Of a DNA stretch of 64,000 nucleotides, positions 11,312 to 23,575 are shown piece by piece. Made by a program: the position numbers and the translations under genes. The stretch covers positions 51,997,620 to 52,061,619 of the forward strand of contig CM056583.1 of NCBI GenBank assembly GCA_029721435.1, read 5' to 3'. Origin of the DNA: Gymnothorax reevesii. Taxonomy: Eukaryota > Chordata > Actinopteri > Anguilliformes > Muraenidae. Every line of letters starts with the position of its first letter. Positions within the stretch are counted from its first letter, which is position 1. Below the pieces are notes generated by a model. The model did not search any database. It saw only the letters and a list, made by a program, of their open reading frames with translations, and was not told the DNA's origin.

Positions 11312-11541
11312 ATCTAAACCAGTGCTTCTCAAACCTCTCCTGGAGGACCACCTGTCCTGCATGTTTTAGATCTTTCCCTGTTTTAGCACAGGTGATTAAA
11401 ATGATCAGCTCGTTATTGACCCTCTAAAGCTGATTGATAACATCCTGATTATTTGAATCACCTGTGCTGGGGCAGGGAAAGATCTAAAACAGGCAGGGCA
11501 GGTGGTCCTCCAGGAGAGGCTTGAGAAACACTGATCTAAAC
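11312..11541. mobile_element. hAT-type MITE with 8-bp target duplication
   Basis: The element occupies 11320-11533 (214 bp). It starts CAGTGCTTCTCAAACC and ends GAGAAACACTG, with inverted arms of ~90 bp that include CTCCTGGAGGACCACCTG and TTTTAGATCTTTCCCTG. The flanks are identical 8-mers, ATCTAAAC at 11312-11319 and 11534-11541. CAGTG termini with an 8-bp duplication are the signature of hAT elements, and 'CAGTGTTTCTCAA' ends are common in vertebrate hAT MITEs. There is no transposase, so it is non-autonomous. Confidence 0.88.
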
Positions 11542-11580
11542 TGTGTGTATGTGTGTGTGTATGTGTATATATATATATTT
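11542..11580 (+). repeat. TG/TA dinucleotide microsatellite
   Basis: An interrupted TGTGTG run turns into TATATATATA immediately after the hAT MITE target duplication. Confidence 0.9.
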
Positions 11581-13205
11581 TATAAATCACAAATCAATAT
11601 ACAAATAATCAATTATCCTAATCTCTTTCGTGCTATCTCAATCTCTCCCCAAATGCCTTTCTTCTCAAAGGCTCATATAAGCGTGCTTGCAGACGTGCTT
11701 CTTGTTCTGTCCGAGGGTGAAGACATGCATTTCATGGACTGCCGCAGTGGGACTCAGTGTGGACCATTCCCTGGGTGAAGCCTTCAGGGAGCTTAAAATG
11801 ATGAAACATACATTTTCTAGGGTCAGATATGGGTCAGGGAGAAAAAGTGTGTGCTGAGGGACTTAGCGTTACTCCTTCTTGTGGGAAAGTTACATAAATC
11901 GATTTCAACAAATGGTTCAGAGATGAGGTATTTCCTATATGCTCAGAGTACACAGCGAGTTTGAAGAACTCCAGTGCAAACTAATATCACACATTAATTT
12001 GGCTTAATTTTCCTAAACACTATAGAGCTGAATATCACACGTGAAGTTAGAAAACAGAGCACTCAGCCTTAGTAATAATTTCAGCACTTTTCAAATTTAG
12101 CATCCTAAATTTTTCAAGTCTGGCACACAAAATTACCTGATTAAGAGAATTCAGACTACAGTTTGAAAATCAAAGTTGGTTGACAATGCTTTTGGCAACT
12201 ACTGAAGTCACAATTTTCTTTTTTTATTTTGCTGGTGGAAGCAGATAGACATCTAAGAGGAGGACATCCCGCCAAGAAAAACCCTTGTTATCTGTGTAGT
12301 TTTATTGACCAGAGTGATGCTCATCTGACGCAGAGCTGGAACAACAACGCGGTGATGTTCAGCTTGGCCACTGGAGAGGTTGGAGCAGCAGAGTTTTTTT
12401 TTGTTTTCAGAAATGCTCTTCTGGCAGAGAACTCTGTTATGGGGGGGGGGGGGAATAAATTCTGAATAGTACAGTAAAATTAACTGTCTAAAATTCCCCA
12501 AATCTTGTTTGTATTGTGCTTCTCCACAAACAGCATAATGGCTTCTTTGAGCCAGAACAAGGTGTAAACATGGCATCAATCAGTGTAAGTGAAAGAATTT
12601 TTAAATGATGTGCGGGAAAACAGTGTATACAAAATATTGGACCACTGAAAAAATATACTCCCCAGAAAAGTAGCTTTATGTTGCAACCTGCGTGTCAGCT
12701 ATAATGGTTCTTCCCCTGTTTCAGCAGTCTTGTGGGTTGTTCCTGGGATTTGATTGATTGGCTTGTTATTCCCTTAGTGTTATCAGCTTTAGCCACTGCT
12801 TGTCCTGTGTATATATGTAGGTTGAGGATTTCGTCTCTGTCAGGGCTGGATTGGCTAACTAGTAGGGGTGATGCTCACCTCTTACTCTAAATTATAGTTT
12901 TTTTTTCCCCTGGTGTCTCCTCCAGTGAGCTAAATTATTAATGAGTAAATAATTAGTGAGCATATCATTAGGTACAGCAGGTTCTCCAAGCCTTCTTCTA
13001 TTTCCCCTCTTCCTCCTCATTATATATATGCCCTAGTGGCGTATCGTCGATCCTGCAATCGGCTTCCCCTCTGCCAGGTTTGAAACACCTTTAACTTTAA
13101 AATTTCTCAACCACAAATACAGAAGTGTTTAAGCTGCTCATTCCTATTTATTAGAATGCCAGTGCTGATTCATCTGCTGAAGAGATATAACCAGGAGTAC
13201 ATCTC
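11581..13205. other. No gene; 13-base G run
   Basis: Unassigned sequence. The only notable simple feature is an uninterrupted G run at 12441-12453. I saw no family-level match on either strand. Confidence 0.55.
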
Positions 13206-13553
13206 CAAAGTGTCGATTTGAATCGGTTCTGTTTTGTTTGCTTTGTGCTGTCTCATGTCTCATTTTTCATGTTTCATTGTTGTAATTGAGCAGTTCCTTG
13301 CCTGAGTTTCCATTACCTGTCACTCGCCTCATGGTTTTTTTATTTCCTTTCCCCTCACTCTCGCACTTACCCTTCTTGATCTGTTTGTTTTCCCCTTTTC
13401 ACTCATTCCATTTTTGGTAACCACGCCTCCCTGCAAGTCTCCTCAACTCACTCCCACCTGATTTCTTCATCAGCCAATCCTATGCGTTATATTCCACTTC
13501 CTTGCCAGCACAAATTGAGAGTTTGTTGGCCAGCATTCCACAGTGGCCACTAA

Positions 13554-15397
13554 CAAGCTGAAAGGAACGGGGTTTGACTCCAAATGCAGTTCAGCATCGG
13601 CAGGGCGTTTATTAGGGTTAACACAGCTCATGGTCAAATACAGAAGCAGATCGATAGCCAGGCAAACAGGGTAATGCAGAATAGTCAGAATCAGAATCAG
13701 GGGACAAGCAGAAATATTCGGTAACCAGAAAATCAATCCGCACAAAGACAGTAACAATAGGGTTGAGCTAAGGGAACGGGAGGGGAAGGAAAAAGGGAAT
13801 TAAATGGGATAAGGGAATAACACAGGAGAATCTAAACAGATGGGTACAAAATGGGAATAATGGAGAATGAAGTACGAAGCAATCAACCTGCAATCAAACT
13901 ACGTAATACAAACAATCAATAACGAGACTTACTGTTGAGAATCGGTGATTTATATGTTTGTTTTTAGTATGTTTTAGTAGTTTTTATTGCTATTTATTTA
14001 TTTTTCATATTTATTCGTTTAGAGTATGTATGTTTCTGTAACGATTGCGCTGTCTTTAGTCTTGAACGTTTTCCTTTCGTTTCCGTCTTGTAGCGTCTTG
14101 TCAGTCTTCACACTCTTTTCCCTATACTTCGGTGAGGTAATTCCACTTCCTTCTCTCTGGCTGTTCTCATTGGCTATCCGCACCGAAGAAGTGTTAGCGA
14201 GGCACGGGTGATTCGTTAGATCAGAGTTAGGACTCCACCTGCTTCTTCTCGCTTTCCTATCACCGTCCTTGCTTTTCTAGTTCCGCCTTCCTCGACAGCT
14301 GTTCTGCATTCTAGCTGGGATCGCACCTGATTAGTGTGTGTTTAAAAAGACACATTTTTTCGGCAGCGCCTTGTCGACTCGTTTCTTCCCATTGCTCGCT
14401 TTGGTTAAGTTTAGTTTCTGCGCTTTCTTGGTTTCGATTGTTGATTGCTCGTTTCTTGTTATATCTCCCGTAAGTCTTGTTATTGATTGTGTCTATTACG
14501 TTGTTTGATTGCTGCTGATTGATTAGTACTCTGTTCTCCCTTATTCCCATTTTGTACCCAACTGTTTAGTTTCTCCTTTGTTCTTTTGTTCTCCCTTATC
14601 CCATCCAACTCCCTTTTTCCTTCCCCTTCCATTCCCTTAGCTCAGCCCCCTTACTGTTACTGTCTTTGTGCGGATTGATTCTCTGGTTACTGTACTACTT
14701 GCTTGTCCCCTGACCTTGATTCTGACTATTCTGCATTACCCTGTTTGCCTGGCTATCGATCTGTTTCTGTTTGACCATGAGCTTTGGAAATCCCAATAAA
14801 CACCCTGCCGATGCTGAATTGCACATGGAGTCTAAGCCCGTTCCTTTCACTTACGGGAGAATTCACAGAAAACGGAGCAATCAACAATCGAAACCAAGAA
14901 AGCGCAGAAACGAGACTTAACCAAAGCGAGCTGTGGGAAGAAACGAGTCGAAAAGAAGCAGAGGAAAAAGTGGGTCTTTTAAACACAAACTAATTAAGTG
15001 GAATCCCAGCTAAACACAGGACAGCTGTAGAGAGAGGCGGAACTAGAAAAGCAAGGACGGTGATAGGAGAGAGAGGGGAAACAGGTGGAGTTCTAACTCT
15101 GATCTAACTAATCACCCGTGCCTCTCTAAACTACTCTCAGGTGTGGATAGTCAATGAGAACCGCAAGAAAGAAGGAAGTGGAATTACCTCACCAAAATAC
15201 AGGGAAGAGAGTGTGATGAAAAAGACAAGACAGCACGAGACAGAAACGAGAGGAAGACATTCAAGACCAAAGACAGTGCAATCTTACAGAAACATACATA
15301 CACTAAAAGAATAAATATGAAAAATAAATAAATAGCAACTAAAAATACTAAAACATACGAAAAACAAACATATAAATCAGCGATTTCTAACACAAGC
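13554..15397 (-). mobile_element. Middle solo LTR of the nest (beta), antisense
   Basis: Its halves are 13559-13932 and 14855-15392 (about 912 bp together), in antisense orientation. It begins TGAAAGGAACGG and ends GATTTCTAACA, that is TG...CA. CAAGC lies on both sides (13554-13558 and 15393-15397). TTTATT at 13608-13613 is the antisense poly(A) signal. It is the same family as the LTR inserted within it: over the first ~137 LTR positions I count about 14 differences between the two. The interruption is marked by the CTTAC duplication. Confidence 0.85.
13928..14854 (+). mobile_element. Innermost solo LTR of the nest (gamma)
   Basis: The LTR covers 13933-14849 (917 bp), from TGTTGAGAATCGG to GTTCCTTTCA. 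It is flanked by CTTAC at 13928-13932 and 14850-14854. AATAAA at 14795-14800 gives plus orientation. Its 5' part is the inverted copy of 14855-15392 and its 3' part of 13559-13932, as expected if it jumped into an opposite-facing member of its own family. Being innermost, it is the youngest of the three insertions. Confidence 0.88.
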
Positions 15398-15719
15398 ATT
15401 CTTTGATTCCTACGATTTCTTGGTCACGGTTTATTTTCTGTCTTTGATTTACGTTTTAGTCCAGTCCCTCATGTATTATTGATCTTCTGTGTATTACCGC
15501 CGATTCCCTCCTGGTTTTGCGACTCTGCATGTCTACTGGTTTTGGCATGGCGACTTCCTGATTTATGATTTTTGGAACGTGTATGGATTTTGATTCGGAT
15601 TGCCCTTCCTGTACTGCATTTTTGTTATCAAACTGGACTTGTCACCAAGAGTAAAAATAAAATCTGTGAACTGAGCTTACGTTTCTGTAAGAGTTCTGAC
15701 CCTGCTCCCAGTCACAAAG

Positions 15720-17997
15720 TAAGATAAGGATACACAAAATCACCTATGTCGGCAAGGGGAACTGTGTCAAATATGCTGTATTAACTTATGCCAGAATTAA
15801 AGCAGCAAAATGATCTGGCCCCTAATCAAACTCTCTAACAGGATAGTTGCTAATAACCTAATAACCACAGCCCTAATTTACAACGACTGCAGAATTGAGT
15901 CAATTCATATCTGAACCGTTCTCTACAGCAACAGTACATTGGGAGCTAAACAAAACTGGTATTTATGGCAGCGCTTCTGGTGTTTCCCCATTTTGCTAAA
16001 TAAACAGTAGGAGAATGACAGAGAATTGCAGCTATTGCATATGTATGTGTAGGGCCCTTTGCCCCTGTGAGCTGACAGCCTGGGGACAGTAGCTCTCGGC
16101 TCAGCTCTGACACATGCTGCCTGGCCTGTCAATCACACAGGCGGGGGCGCGTCGGGCTAAGACACATTCCCTTATGGAGGGGGAGAGAAAGAGAGTGCTG
16201 GAGACAGAACAGCCCCCTATCCCCCAGGTGTCATTGAATTCTTCAATGTTTCAGACTATTTTAACGTAAGCAAACTATTTTGAGTCGAGCTGCTTTTAAA
16301 CCCTTAGACATCAGTCCTGCTTCAACAAAGCCCACCCCTTTAAGCTTATTCCTGCTTGTGAGCCTAATTTTAAGGTTTTCTTCACCTATCAAATAACACT
16401 GCAAGTCTATTTGATGCCTTATGCTGTATTTACTATTAAAAGTAAAAACCGTCTCAGTCCAAACCTCTTCAAACCTGTGAACCCAATCGTGAAGTGTTGG
16501 GGGGGGGGGGGGATGGCTACTGGGTAAGTCTTGAACACCTAAAAAAAAGATGCTGTAATGTTTCCTCCCATCTGCAAAACAAACTCTATAGCTACTGTCG
16601 GATCATTTAGACTTGGCGCAGTGTGGGACATTCTAAGAAGATGGTTGTGATTAAACAGACCCGGACCTTGGTCAGCAGTTCATGTACAAACAGCCCCATT
16701 TTCTGACAGACTGCAACCAACCCTACCCACAGAGCTCAGTCCTGTGGCCTCCCAAAATCCGCTGTGCATCCACCATGGCCCAGCATACCACAGAGGCGAC
16801 AGTGTTAGTCTCAGTTTTATGAAAGCAGAGATTTTAAGGGGAAGAGCATCACTGCACTCCCACCCCGCTACGTCTGTTTCCCTCTTGGCTGCTGACGTCT
16901 TCTTTAACCGCAGCCTGTCCAGCTGTGGTTTCCCGGCATCGCGCTCGCCTGCAGGTTCCTGTGTGCGTATTTTAAGCGAGCCCACTCCACTCCATGTTCT
17001 GACAGCCAGTTTCGAATGTCCACCCCCATATATCTCTAGCGTGTTCCTTGCAGGATTATTGATGCCTTGATTGTGTGCAGATGGAAGACTCCTCCGCTGG
17101 GTAGCGCCCAGATGTAAATTTTTTGCCTGGACGGGAACAGCCGGCAAATACACTTAAACAAGTATCAAAATTACACAAATTTTCAAATGCGAAAACCTTC
17201 CAGTAGGCGGCTTCCTTGAAAATTTCAATTAAACAAATCACTGACCAAAACATTAAATCATTTCAGGTGAAATAATTTTGCGGTGAATATTTGTGAAACA
17301 AGATCTATTTTCTAGTACACCTCTGTTCCATGCAAATCTCATTTTAATGGAACATTTTCAGCGGGATGCAACACAAAAATAAAGATATTGTTTTTCCCGT
17401 AGGAATCAGTGAAATGTATATGCACATAGTTTTACTGCCTTCAAATCACTCCGGGCCATAACTCACTTCAATTGATATATAAATTCAGAGCCAAAAAAAT
17501 AGCAAACCTGGTGCATGTTTATGACTGCACCTTGGCATCCTACAAGTCTTGAGTAAGGTAATGTATGAAAATGTAAAACAGAAGAGTGCATGAAATACAT
17601 GGACTTGGCCCTTGGTGACATCTTCATTTGTTTGATTGATATGAGGGGGGCGTAAGAGTTGGGACAAAAGCATATCTTTTGTCTTGGGGCTTGTGTGGAT
17701 TATGTATATTTTTATGGCTCCTTGGTTAAAATGGGGTTTGCAGAAGTCGCTGTGGGCAGACATGGCTTGTACAGATCTGCTTTGTGTGCAGTATGAATTT
17801 CCCAGCTCTGTGAAGGCGGGGCTAATCCATACATGCAGAGCTGAGATGTATACAGCTTTAATATGGATTTTTCAGACACATGCTACGTCTGATTTCATGG
17901 CACTGGGTACAGGGAGTTGAAAATCTCTCAAAGAATGCTTTATCTTACTGAATCTGTGGTGAATTTAGTTTAAATATCTTTCCCTTTATTGTTGAAA
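15720..17997. other. No gene; 14-base G run
   Basis: Unassigned. A G14 run lies at 16499-16512. The 157-codon minus-strand frame at 16680-17153 and the overlapping 108-codon plus-strand frame have no recognisable motif and overlap each other, so I treat both as chance. Confidence 0.5.
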
Positions 17998-18330
17998 TGA
18001 CTTCTGCCATCGGTACTGCAACAGCTGTTACTGCTGCTATTGCTGCCACAACTACTGCAAAAATTGATACCTCTTTAATGGCAAGAATTGCTGCTGCTAC
18101 TGCTAATGCTATTGCTACAACTATAAGAAGTGTGAATTCAAGTGCTTCAACTACTGCTGATGCAATTGGTACTACTATTGCTTATTGAACTATTTTACTG
18201 CCACTCTTAGCCTACTGCTTCTAGTGCTGCAAGTGTAATTACGACCACTTCCAACTACCACTGTCAATGTTACACAACTACCACAATCAATATTGCTACT
18301 GCTGGCACTGGTACAGCTACTCCATTTTTA
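17998..18330 (+). repeat. Degenerate trinucleotide repeat (ACTGCT-like)
   Basis: CTGCTATTGCTGCC, ACTACTGC and similar triplets recur in phase over ~330 bp with many substitutions. One frame reads as an Ala/Thr-rich 63-codon peptide, which is simply the translation of the repeat. It looks like an old (NCT/ACT)n microsatellite. Confidence 0.65.
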
Positions 18331-20204
18331 CGCCAACTCCTTTGCAAATGGTATCACTGATGCTGTATTACTACCTCATCTAATACTGCTCCTGAAATGG
18401 CAGATCTGTGCTGTTTTATTTGCTCTGCTGCAGCAGAGTGCATCTGTTTCTCAAAAAAAGGGACAATAACCCATAATTCAATAGGAAATTCATTTCTATT
18501 ATTGACAAATATTTTATGAACCCTAAAGACACATATAATAGGCAGATACTTGGCTTCCTAAGGTTGGAACTGCATTGAATGCAAGTATGAATATTACATT
18601 TATATTAAGATTAGCTATTTTAATCAGACCATTTTATGAAACATGACATCTAAGTCAATAGGCCAAATTAAAAGACAAAGAGACCTGTGTCATTTATAAA
18701 CTGCACATATGCTTTAAAAAATTGGTATTCCGCTATCCTTGTGGATAGAAATAAACCTGACATTAAAATTGTGAAAAATTAATAGGAGTGTGCATATGTG
18801 CAAAATTTTAACTTGGTTGTGATTTAGTCAATAAAAGTATATATATATTCCTTTAGCTCACACACATTTATGATTTAGCCTATATACTGTTGTTTACCAT
18901 GGTACATTTTTCTTTTTTGTGCTTACTTTGGTATGAAATATACAGTTTTTTTTTAGGCCGCTGAACTAAATGCAGTTTTAAACAGATAATTATAAAACAA
19001 AACTGAATTTACGCTAGACTCATCTTTGTCCATAAAACTGGCCCAGTCTTTCAAGTTGCACTTATTTGGTTCCACATTTCAAAGAGCATTTTCAGATACT
19101 AATCAAATGCTTGATTTTTTTGGGGATCCTCTAAAAGTGCTGATCGTACAAACTTACAGGCGTGAAAACATCAACGCCGAGATGAGCACTGTTTCAAGAA
19201 AAGGAAATATAATTTGAAGACGAGACTCAGAATAACTGCCTTGATATTTTCACGAACATTCGTCAAATTCATCATAGCATAGCATTTCACGTCTGTAGTT
19301 TGGGTATGGCCTGATTCATGAAGCCATGACCCCTAATGCCTTTCTGCTGGCTTTGCATGTCCTCAAGCGAAGCTGAGACGTCTCACATTTCGCATCCAGT
19401 ATTCTCACTGAGCACAATACGTGAAGATATTTATAAAGCTTATAACCCCAGATCTCTCCAAGGACAGCGAAGATAAAACAGTGGGATATCATAAAACAAA
19501 GCATATGATAGAAAAGTATGAATCAGTTGGGGAGACTTAAACAAAGATGAAGGAGTTTGAGAGGGGGCATCTAAAGCTGCTGAATTTACAGTTGTGCCTT
19601 GTGCTCTGTGTTTCTTTCCAGAGGAACTGTCAGTACATTGCCAAGTGTACTAAAATCCAATAACTGGGTTGTAAAGAATATTAATATCTCTGTAAGTGAT
19701 GCCCTGACAGCCCATTTGTCTGAGGGAAGTCTGCCTGTTTGTTAGGGAGCAGATGTTCATTTTTACAGGCAAAAGGACTGGTGGGCAGGAGAGTGGAATT
19801 TTTATGGCTATTCATTGGAAAGTTCACGTGTGGCCTGGTCCTATTGCATAGAGAGAAGATTAATGATTGATGTCAAATGATCAGGGTTGTGTTCAGCGGA
19901 CAGAGTAGCCAGGGTAAGTTCCAGGAAGGAAATGTCATATTTTCTTTTGCCTTGATGTGACTCAATGCAGGCTACAAAGTCAGTCAGAATGGAGAATATA
20001 TATGAAGAGTCTGCTTGCAAAGCCTTCTAAGTCAAGTTGGTCCATTTTTTTTTGTTGAAAAATCAGATTTTTTGGTAGGCATAAAATTATCTTCCATAGA
20101 TACCAATTTTCACTATACTGAAACTATTAGCCTTGCAGACATAATCCATGAGGCAATTAATTATTTTTTTAAAGAAATTACTTTGATTTTGCACCACAAA
20201 GTTT
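18331..20204. other. No gene recognised
   Basis: AT-rich unassigned sequence with short uninformative frames. Confidence 0.5.
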
Positions 20205-20575
20205 TGACTTAGCAGGTTTTGACCGTGTTTAAACCGGCCCTGATGCTCAATAGATGAAGGTATTTGACTCACTCTACATGCAACTCAATGCAACAGACAG
20301 TACAGTGGTTGAATAGCTGCTATGACAATGACAACATAAACATGAGTCCATGGGTTCAAACCTACCTTTTATGGTATCAATATCATCACACTTAGCAGAA
20401 TTTGACAGTTTTCCTCCTTGACTTGGTGGGTTTTGACAGAGTTTCGCTTTTTCCATTACAATTTATAACATGATTTTTGGAAGTGGAGCTATCAGTGGGA
20501 CATGGACAGGTGCCTGAAAGAGAGACTAAGGGAGTCAACTCATTTATTTTCAAAACTTGACTTGGCAGATTTTGC
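20205..20575 (+). repeat. Dispersed TTGACTTGGCAGGTTTTG-like motif, three copies
   Basis: TTGACTTAGCAGGTTTTG begins near 20205, TTGACTTGGTGGGTTTTG near 20422 and TTGACTTGGCAGATTTTG near 20557. A fourth partial copy, ACTTAGCAGAATTTGACAG, lies near 20391. The spacing is irregular, so this is not a clean tandem array; it may be the remains of a duplicated repeat unit. Confidence 0.4.
20303..20362 (+). other. tRNA-like boxes, possible SINE head
   Basis: CAGTGGTTGAATAGC (20303-20317) resembles the A-box region of tRNA-derived SINEs, and GGTTCAAACC (20353-20362) matches the B-box consensus at a plausible distance. No 3' tail or target duplication was found, and the stretch is interleaved with the dispersed motif of 20205-20575. 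Confidence 0.3.
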
Positions 20576-20725
20576 AAGTCGACTCCTCGTATGCAGTGTA
20601 GGCCAAAGAAATGACTAAGTGGCTTCCATTATTTATAAAGCATGAATTTCCTCTGGTCTGCATTTACAACTGTGACGGGCAGCAGTCTTTTTCAGGAGTT
20701 ACAAGGTCTCTCACCTGGTAAGAAG

Positions 20726-20762
20726 TAATAATAATAATAATTATTATTATTATTATTATTAT
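20726..20762. repeat. Self-complementary (TAA)n(TTA)n microsatellite
   Basis: Fifteen bases of TAA repeat (20726-20740) run directly into 22 bases of TTA repeat (20741-20762). Each half is the complement of the other, so the array can form a perfect AT hairpin. Confidence 0.9.
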
Positions 20763-23005
20763 AAAAGACACCATTATGCAAAGCACCATTATGTTAACTT
20801 CTCTTTAAAGAGCAGTTGGTGCAATTTTTATGCAGATGTCCATCTATAAAAGGCTGAACCATAGCTCCTGAGCAGGATACAATACACTGCCATCTCTGTC
20901 TACCATCCAAAATGCCTGTTTTGATTATTAAATGAAACTATAATAAACTAAGATGGTAAAATATTGATAAATCAAGACAAGCTACTGACTGCAGTTTACA
21001 GACAGCTATATATTTTGTACTATCAATGCTGGGCTCTCAGACCAGACTCCACTGTATAGCTAAGTGATTTATTTGACTTGTTCAAATTAAGCATCACCTG
21101 GACTTACCCAATGATATCATAAATTGCGCATTAGACAACATTTGTTTTACAAAAAACACCTTTTTCCCTCCCACCTGCATTTTTTTCTATTTTTTAAAAA
21201 TAATCTTGTTTAATCTACTGTTTGTGTACTCCCGTTCTGAAACTTTCCATGCATACACACTGGTTTATGTCAGAAATGTCGACACTGACCCTCAAAAATA
21301 AAAATACTCACACATACACGAACACATACATATAAACACACACACACACACACACACAAATGTGCACGCACACACATGCCCATGCACACACACTCACAAA
21401 CAAACCTGCTCATGCTAAGAAATGATAATGAACAGTATTAAGGAATTCAGGCCCCGTTGAAGGAATATTGCCCTAGACCCCAAAATGACGGCACTTATTG
21501 TAGAGCTTTTCATTTTTAGGCCCCACAAATTGTCACCACCTTTCTGCAGATTCAATGACAGACGCACGGTGAGAAGGATTTGAAACGTGAATTGAAAACA
21601 GTGCCATTAATACATCTCAAAGCTATCTACAAGTCACTTTTGAAAGCGATCAGTGTATGTGCGCAATGTTATTTATTTATTCATTCATTCATTTATATTT
21701 TAATTCATTTTTTTTGTGTGTGTGTGGGGGGGATGTTATCATTCCTACTCATAGATTGGCGATGAGCAGATAAATATTTAACAGCTGTCCTGGTTTCATG
21801 AATGGGATTCACTATAGGATAACAATGGTGGCAATGGAAGCATAATAATGAAGGCATCAACTGAAAAAAGAATAGAAGAAGTGCAGAGACAATTGTGAGT
21901 GATAAGTCCCATGTAAGAATTCTTCAGTGAACAAAAAGACACTTAATAATTATAATGAGATGGTCAGGGGTTTACTCTGGATTTATTATAAGGCCTTGGT
22001 ACGATCACTGCAGAATCACAGAATGGTGCAGCATTAAAAAATCAACAGTACAAATGCAGGGAGATGTAGTGACCTTTCCAGGTTATTTCCCCACAGAAGG
22101 CCTGACCTTTAGAGACCTCCTTCATTTTGCACCTCATATGACGATCTCGATAATAACAGAGACACTCCTAACACAAAATGATTTGCTTTCCATTTAGACA
22201 AATGTCTGGCGGCAAATCAGGCACCTGACACTATAGAAATCAAATACTAATCAAGAAATCAAATAAAAGCAAGTTCCACTTATAGCCATCAAAAACACTT
22301 TCCCATACTGCAAGAGATTTCTATTGTTTTACAAGTGTTTTACAAACGCATGTAGTTCACAGAGGATGATAGTGTTATACAGTGGCTTAGCACTGTTTAT
22401 TATGACATGGTTTCCAGTTCCAAGAAAACACTCCATGGAATTTGACATTCCCACTGCCACTGGGCACCGAAAAGACCACAGGGTATGTCAAGCTCCCAGT
22501 GCTAGTATTTCCTCCAGAAATACCATCTGGGAGGTTTCAAATGTGACTCACATGCAGTGTGGCTCCAATTAAAGATCTCTGAGCTTATTTCTGAGATCAG
22601 ATGAATGGTTAAATTTGTTGGTAATGTATCAGGGTCAGTGAAATTTCGAGGGTTGCTCAGGGTTATATTTCAACACAAACCGCTAGAGAATTAACTCAGT
22701 TCATTTATCAAAACTCTTCTGCCCTTTATTAGCGGTCACATGATTAACCTACTGCGCTTCACAGCATACGGCCTAGAAACACGGTAAACTCCTTTTCATA
22801 ATTATTCATTGATTTAATTATTCCCTAAAGACTTTTCACACCAGTTCCACCCGTGACAGAGTCCTTGGTTGCGTCTTAAATCGCATAATAGAAATTATTT
22901 AGTTGAGAGGAAATAGTATGTGAGCATTTTTAGCATATCAGAAGAGATTAAAGACTTCAAAAAGTACTCAACTATACCTGGATATTATATTGCATCCAAC
23001 GCCAC
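20763..23005. other. No gene; CA microsatellite at 21335-21358
   Basis: Unassigned sequence. A (CA)n run at about 21335-21358 is followed to ~21400 by further alternating purine-pyrimidine stretches. Short open frames here have no recognisable motif. Confidence 0.5.
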
Positions 23006-23575
23006 ATAAATCAGCCACAACATTAAAACCATCCGTTTAATATTTTGCGTATCTCCATTGACCCTCCAAAAAGCCTTGTCAAACTGGCATTTGCTTTAAA
23101 TCCAAACCCAGGATTTTCCAGCAGAACATTTCCCAGCCTACCGCACTCCCTCCACCAGTTTGTCTTCCACCGACTGTGCATCATGGTGCCGATGTTGTGT
23201 ACATACCCGGGTGATGAACATGATGTGGAGGGGAAAAAAAAAACAGAACTCACTGAACCATGCAACCATTTCTATTTGCTCTGAGGTCCACTTCTGACAT
23301 TTGTATTCCCACTGTAGGCACTTTTGCAGATGGACTGAGGTTAGATTGGGTACTCTGACCGGTCTACTGCTATACACGCATGGTGCCACGCATCACGAGC
23401 CGTGACACATTACTCGCTTGTTCGGAACAGACAGATTCGCCTTTGTTGCCCTTGTGCATTGATGAGTCTCGTGTCCCCAACAACGTCACCAGTCCATAGT
23501 TTTTCCCTCCTTTCACCGCTGTTGGCAGGTACTCACCACCGCTGACTGGGAGCACTTCTATCACTAAGGAAACAC
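23006..23575 (-). pseudogene. Decayed Tc1-like transposase
   Basis: The minus-strand translation contains RPVRVPNLTSVHLQKCLQWE, then ...CQKWTSEQIEMVAW, matching the region just before and around the first catalytic aspartate of Tc1-type DDE transposases. The expected W-S-D-E is replaced by W-F-S-E, so that aspartate is gone. The low-coordinate end, ATAAATCAGCCACAACATTA (from 23007), resembles the terminus of a widespread fish Tc1 family. Frameshifts and an A-rich insertion break the frame, and the central catalytic region appears deleted. Non-functional fossil. Confidence 0.75.

Larger units (their letters stand above)
13206..15719 (+). mobile_element. Outermost solo LTR of a three-level nest (alpha)
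   Basis: This LTR is split into 13211-13558 and 15398-15714 (about 665 bp together). It starts TGTCGATTTG and ends CTCCCAGTCA. CAAAG flanks it on both sides (13206-13210 and 15715-15719), an intact 5-bp target duplication that proves the two halves belong together. An AATAAA at 15656-15661 near the right end indicates plus orientation. It is interrupted by the LTR at 13559-15392, whose own duplication CAAGC marks the insertion point. There is no internal coding region, so it is a solo LTR. Confidence 0.75.

Noticed and set aside
16680..17153. 157-codon minus-strand frame
   Set aside because: It is mirrored by another long frame on the plus strand, lacks any known motif, and shows no splice or promoter context.
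17997..18188. Ala/Thr-rich 63-codon frame, antifreeze-like at first sight
   Set aside because: It is a decayed trinucleotide repeat read in phase; it has no regular 11-residue period and no signal peptide.
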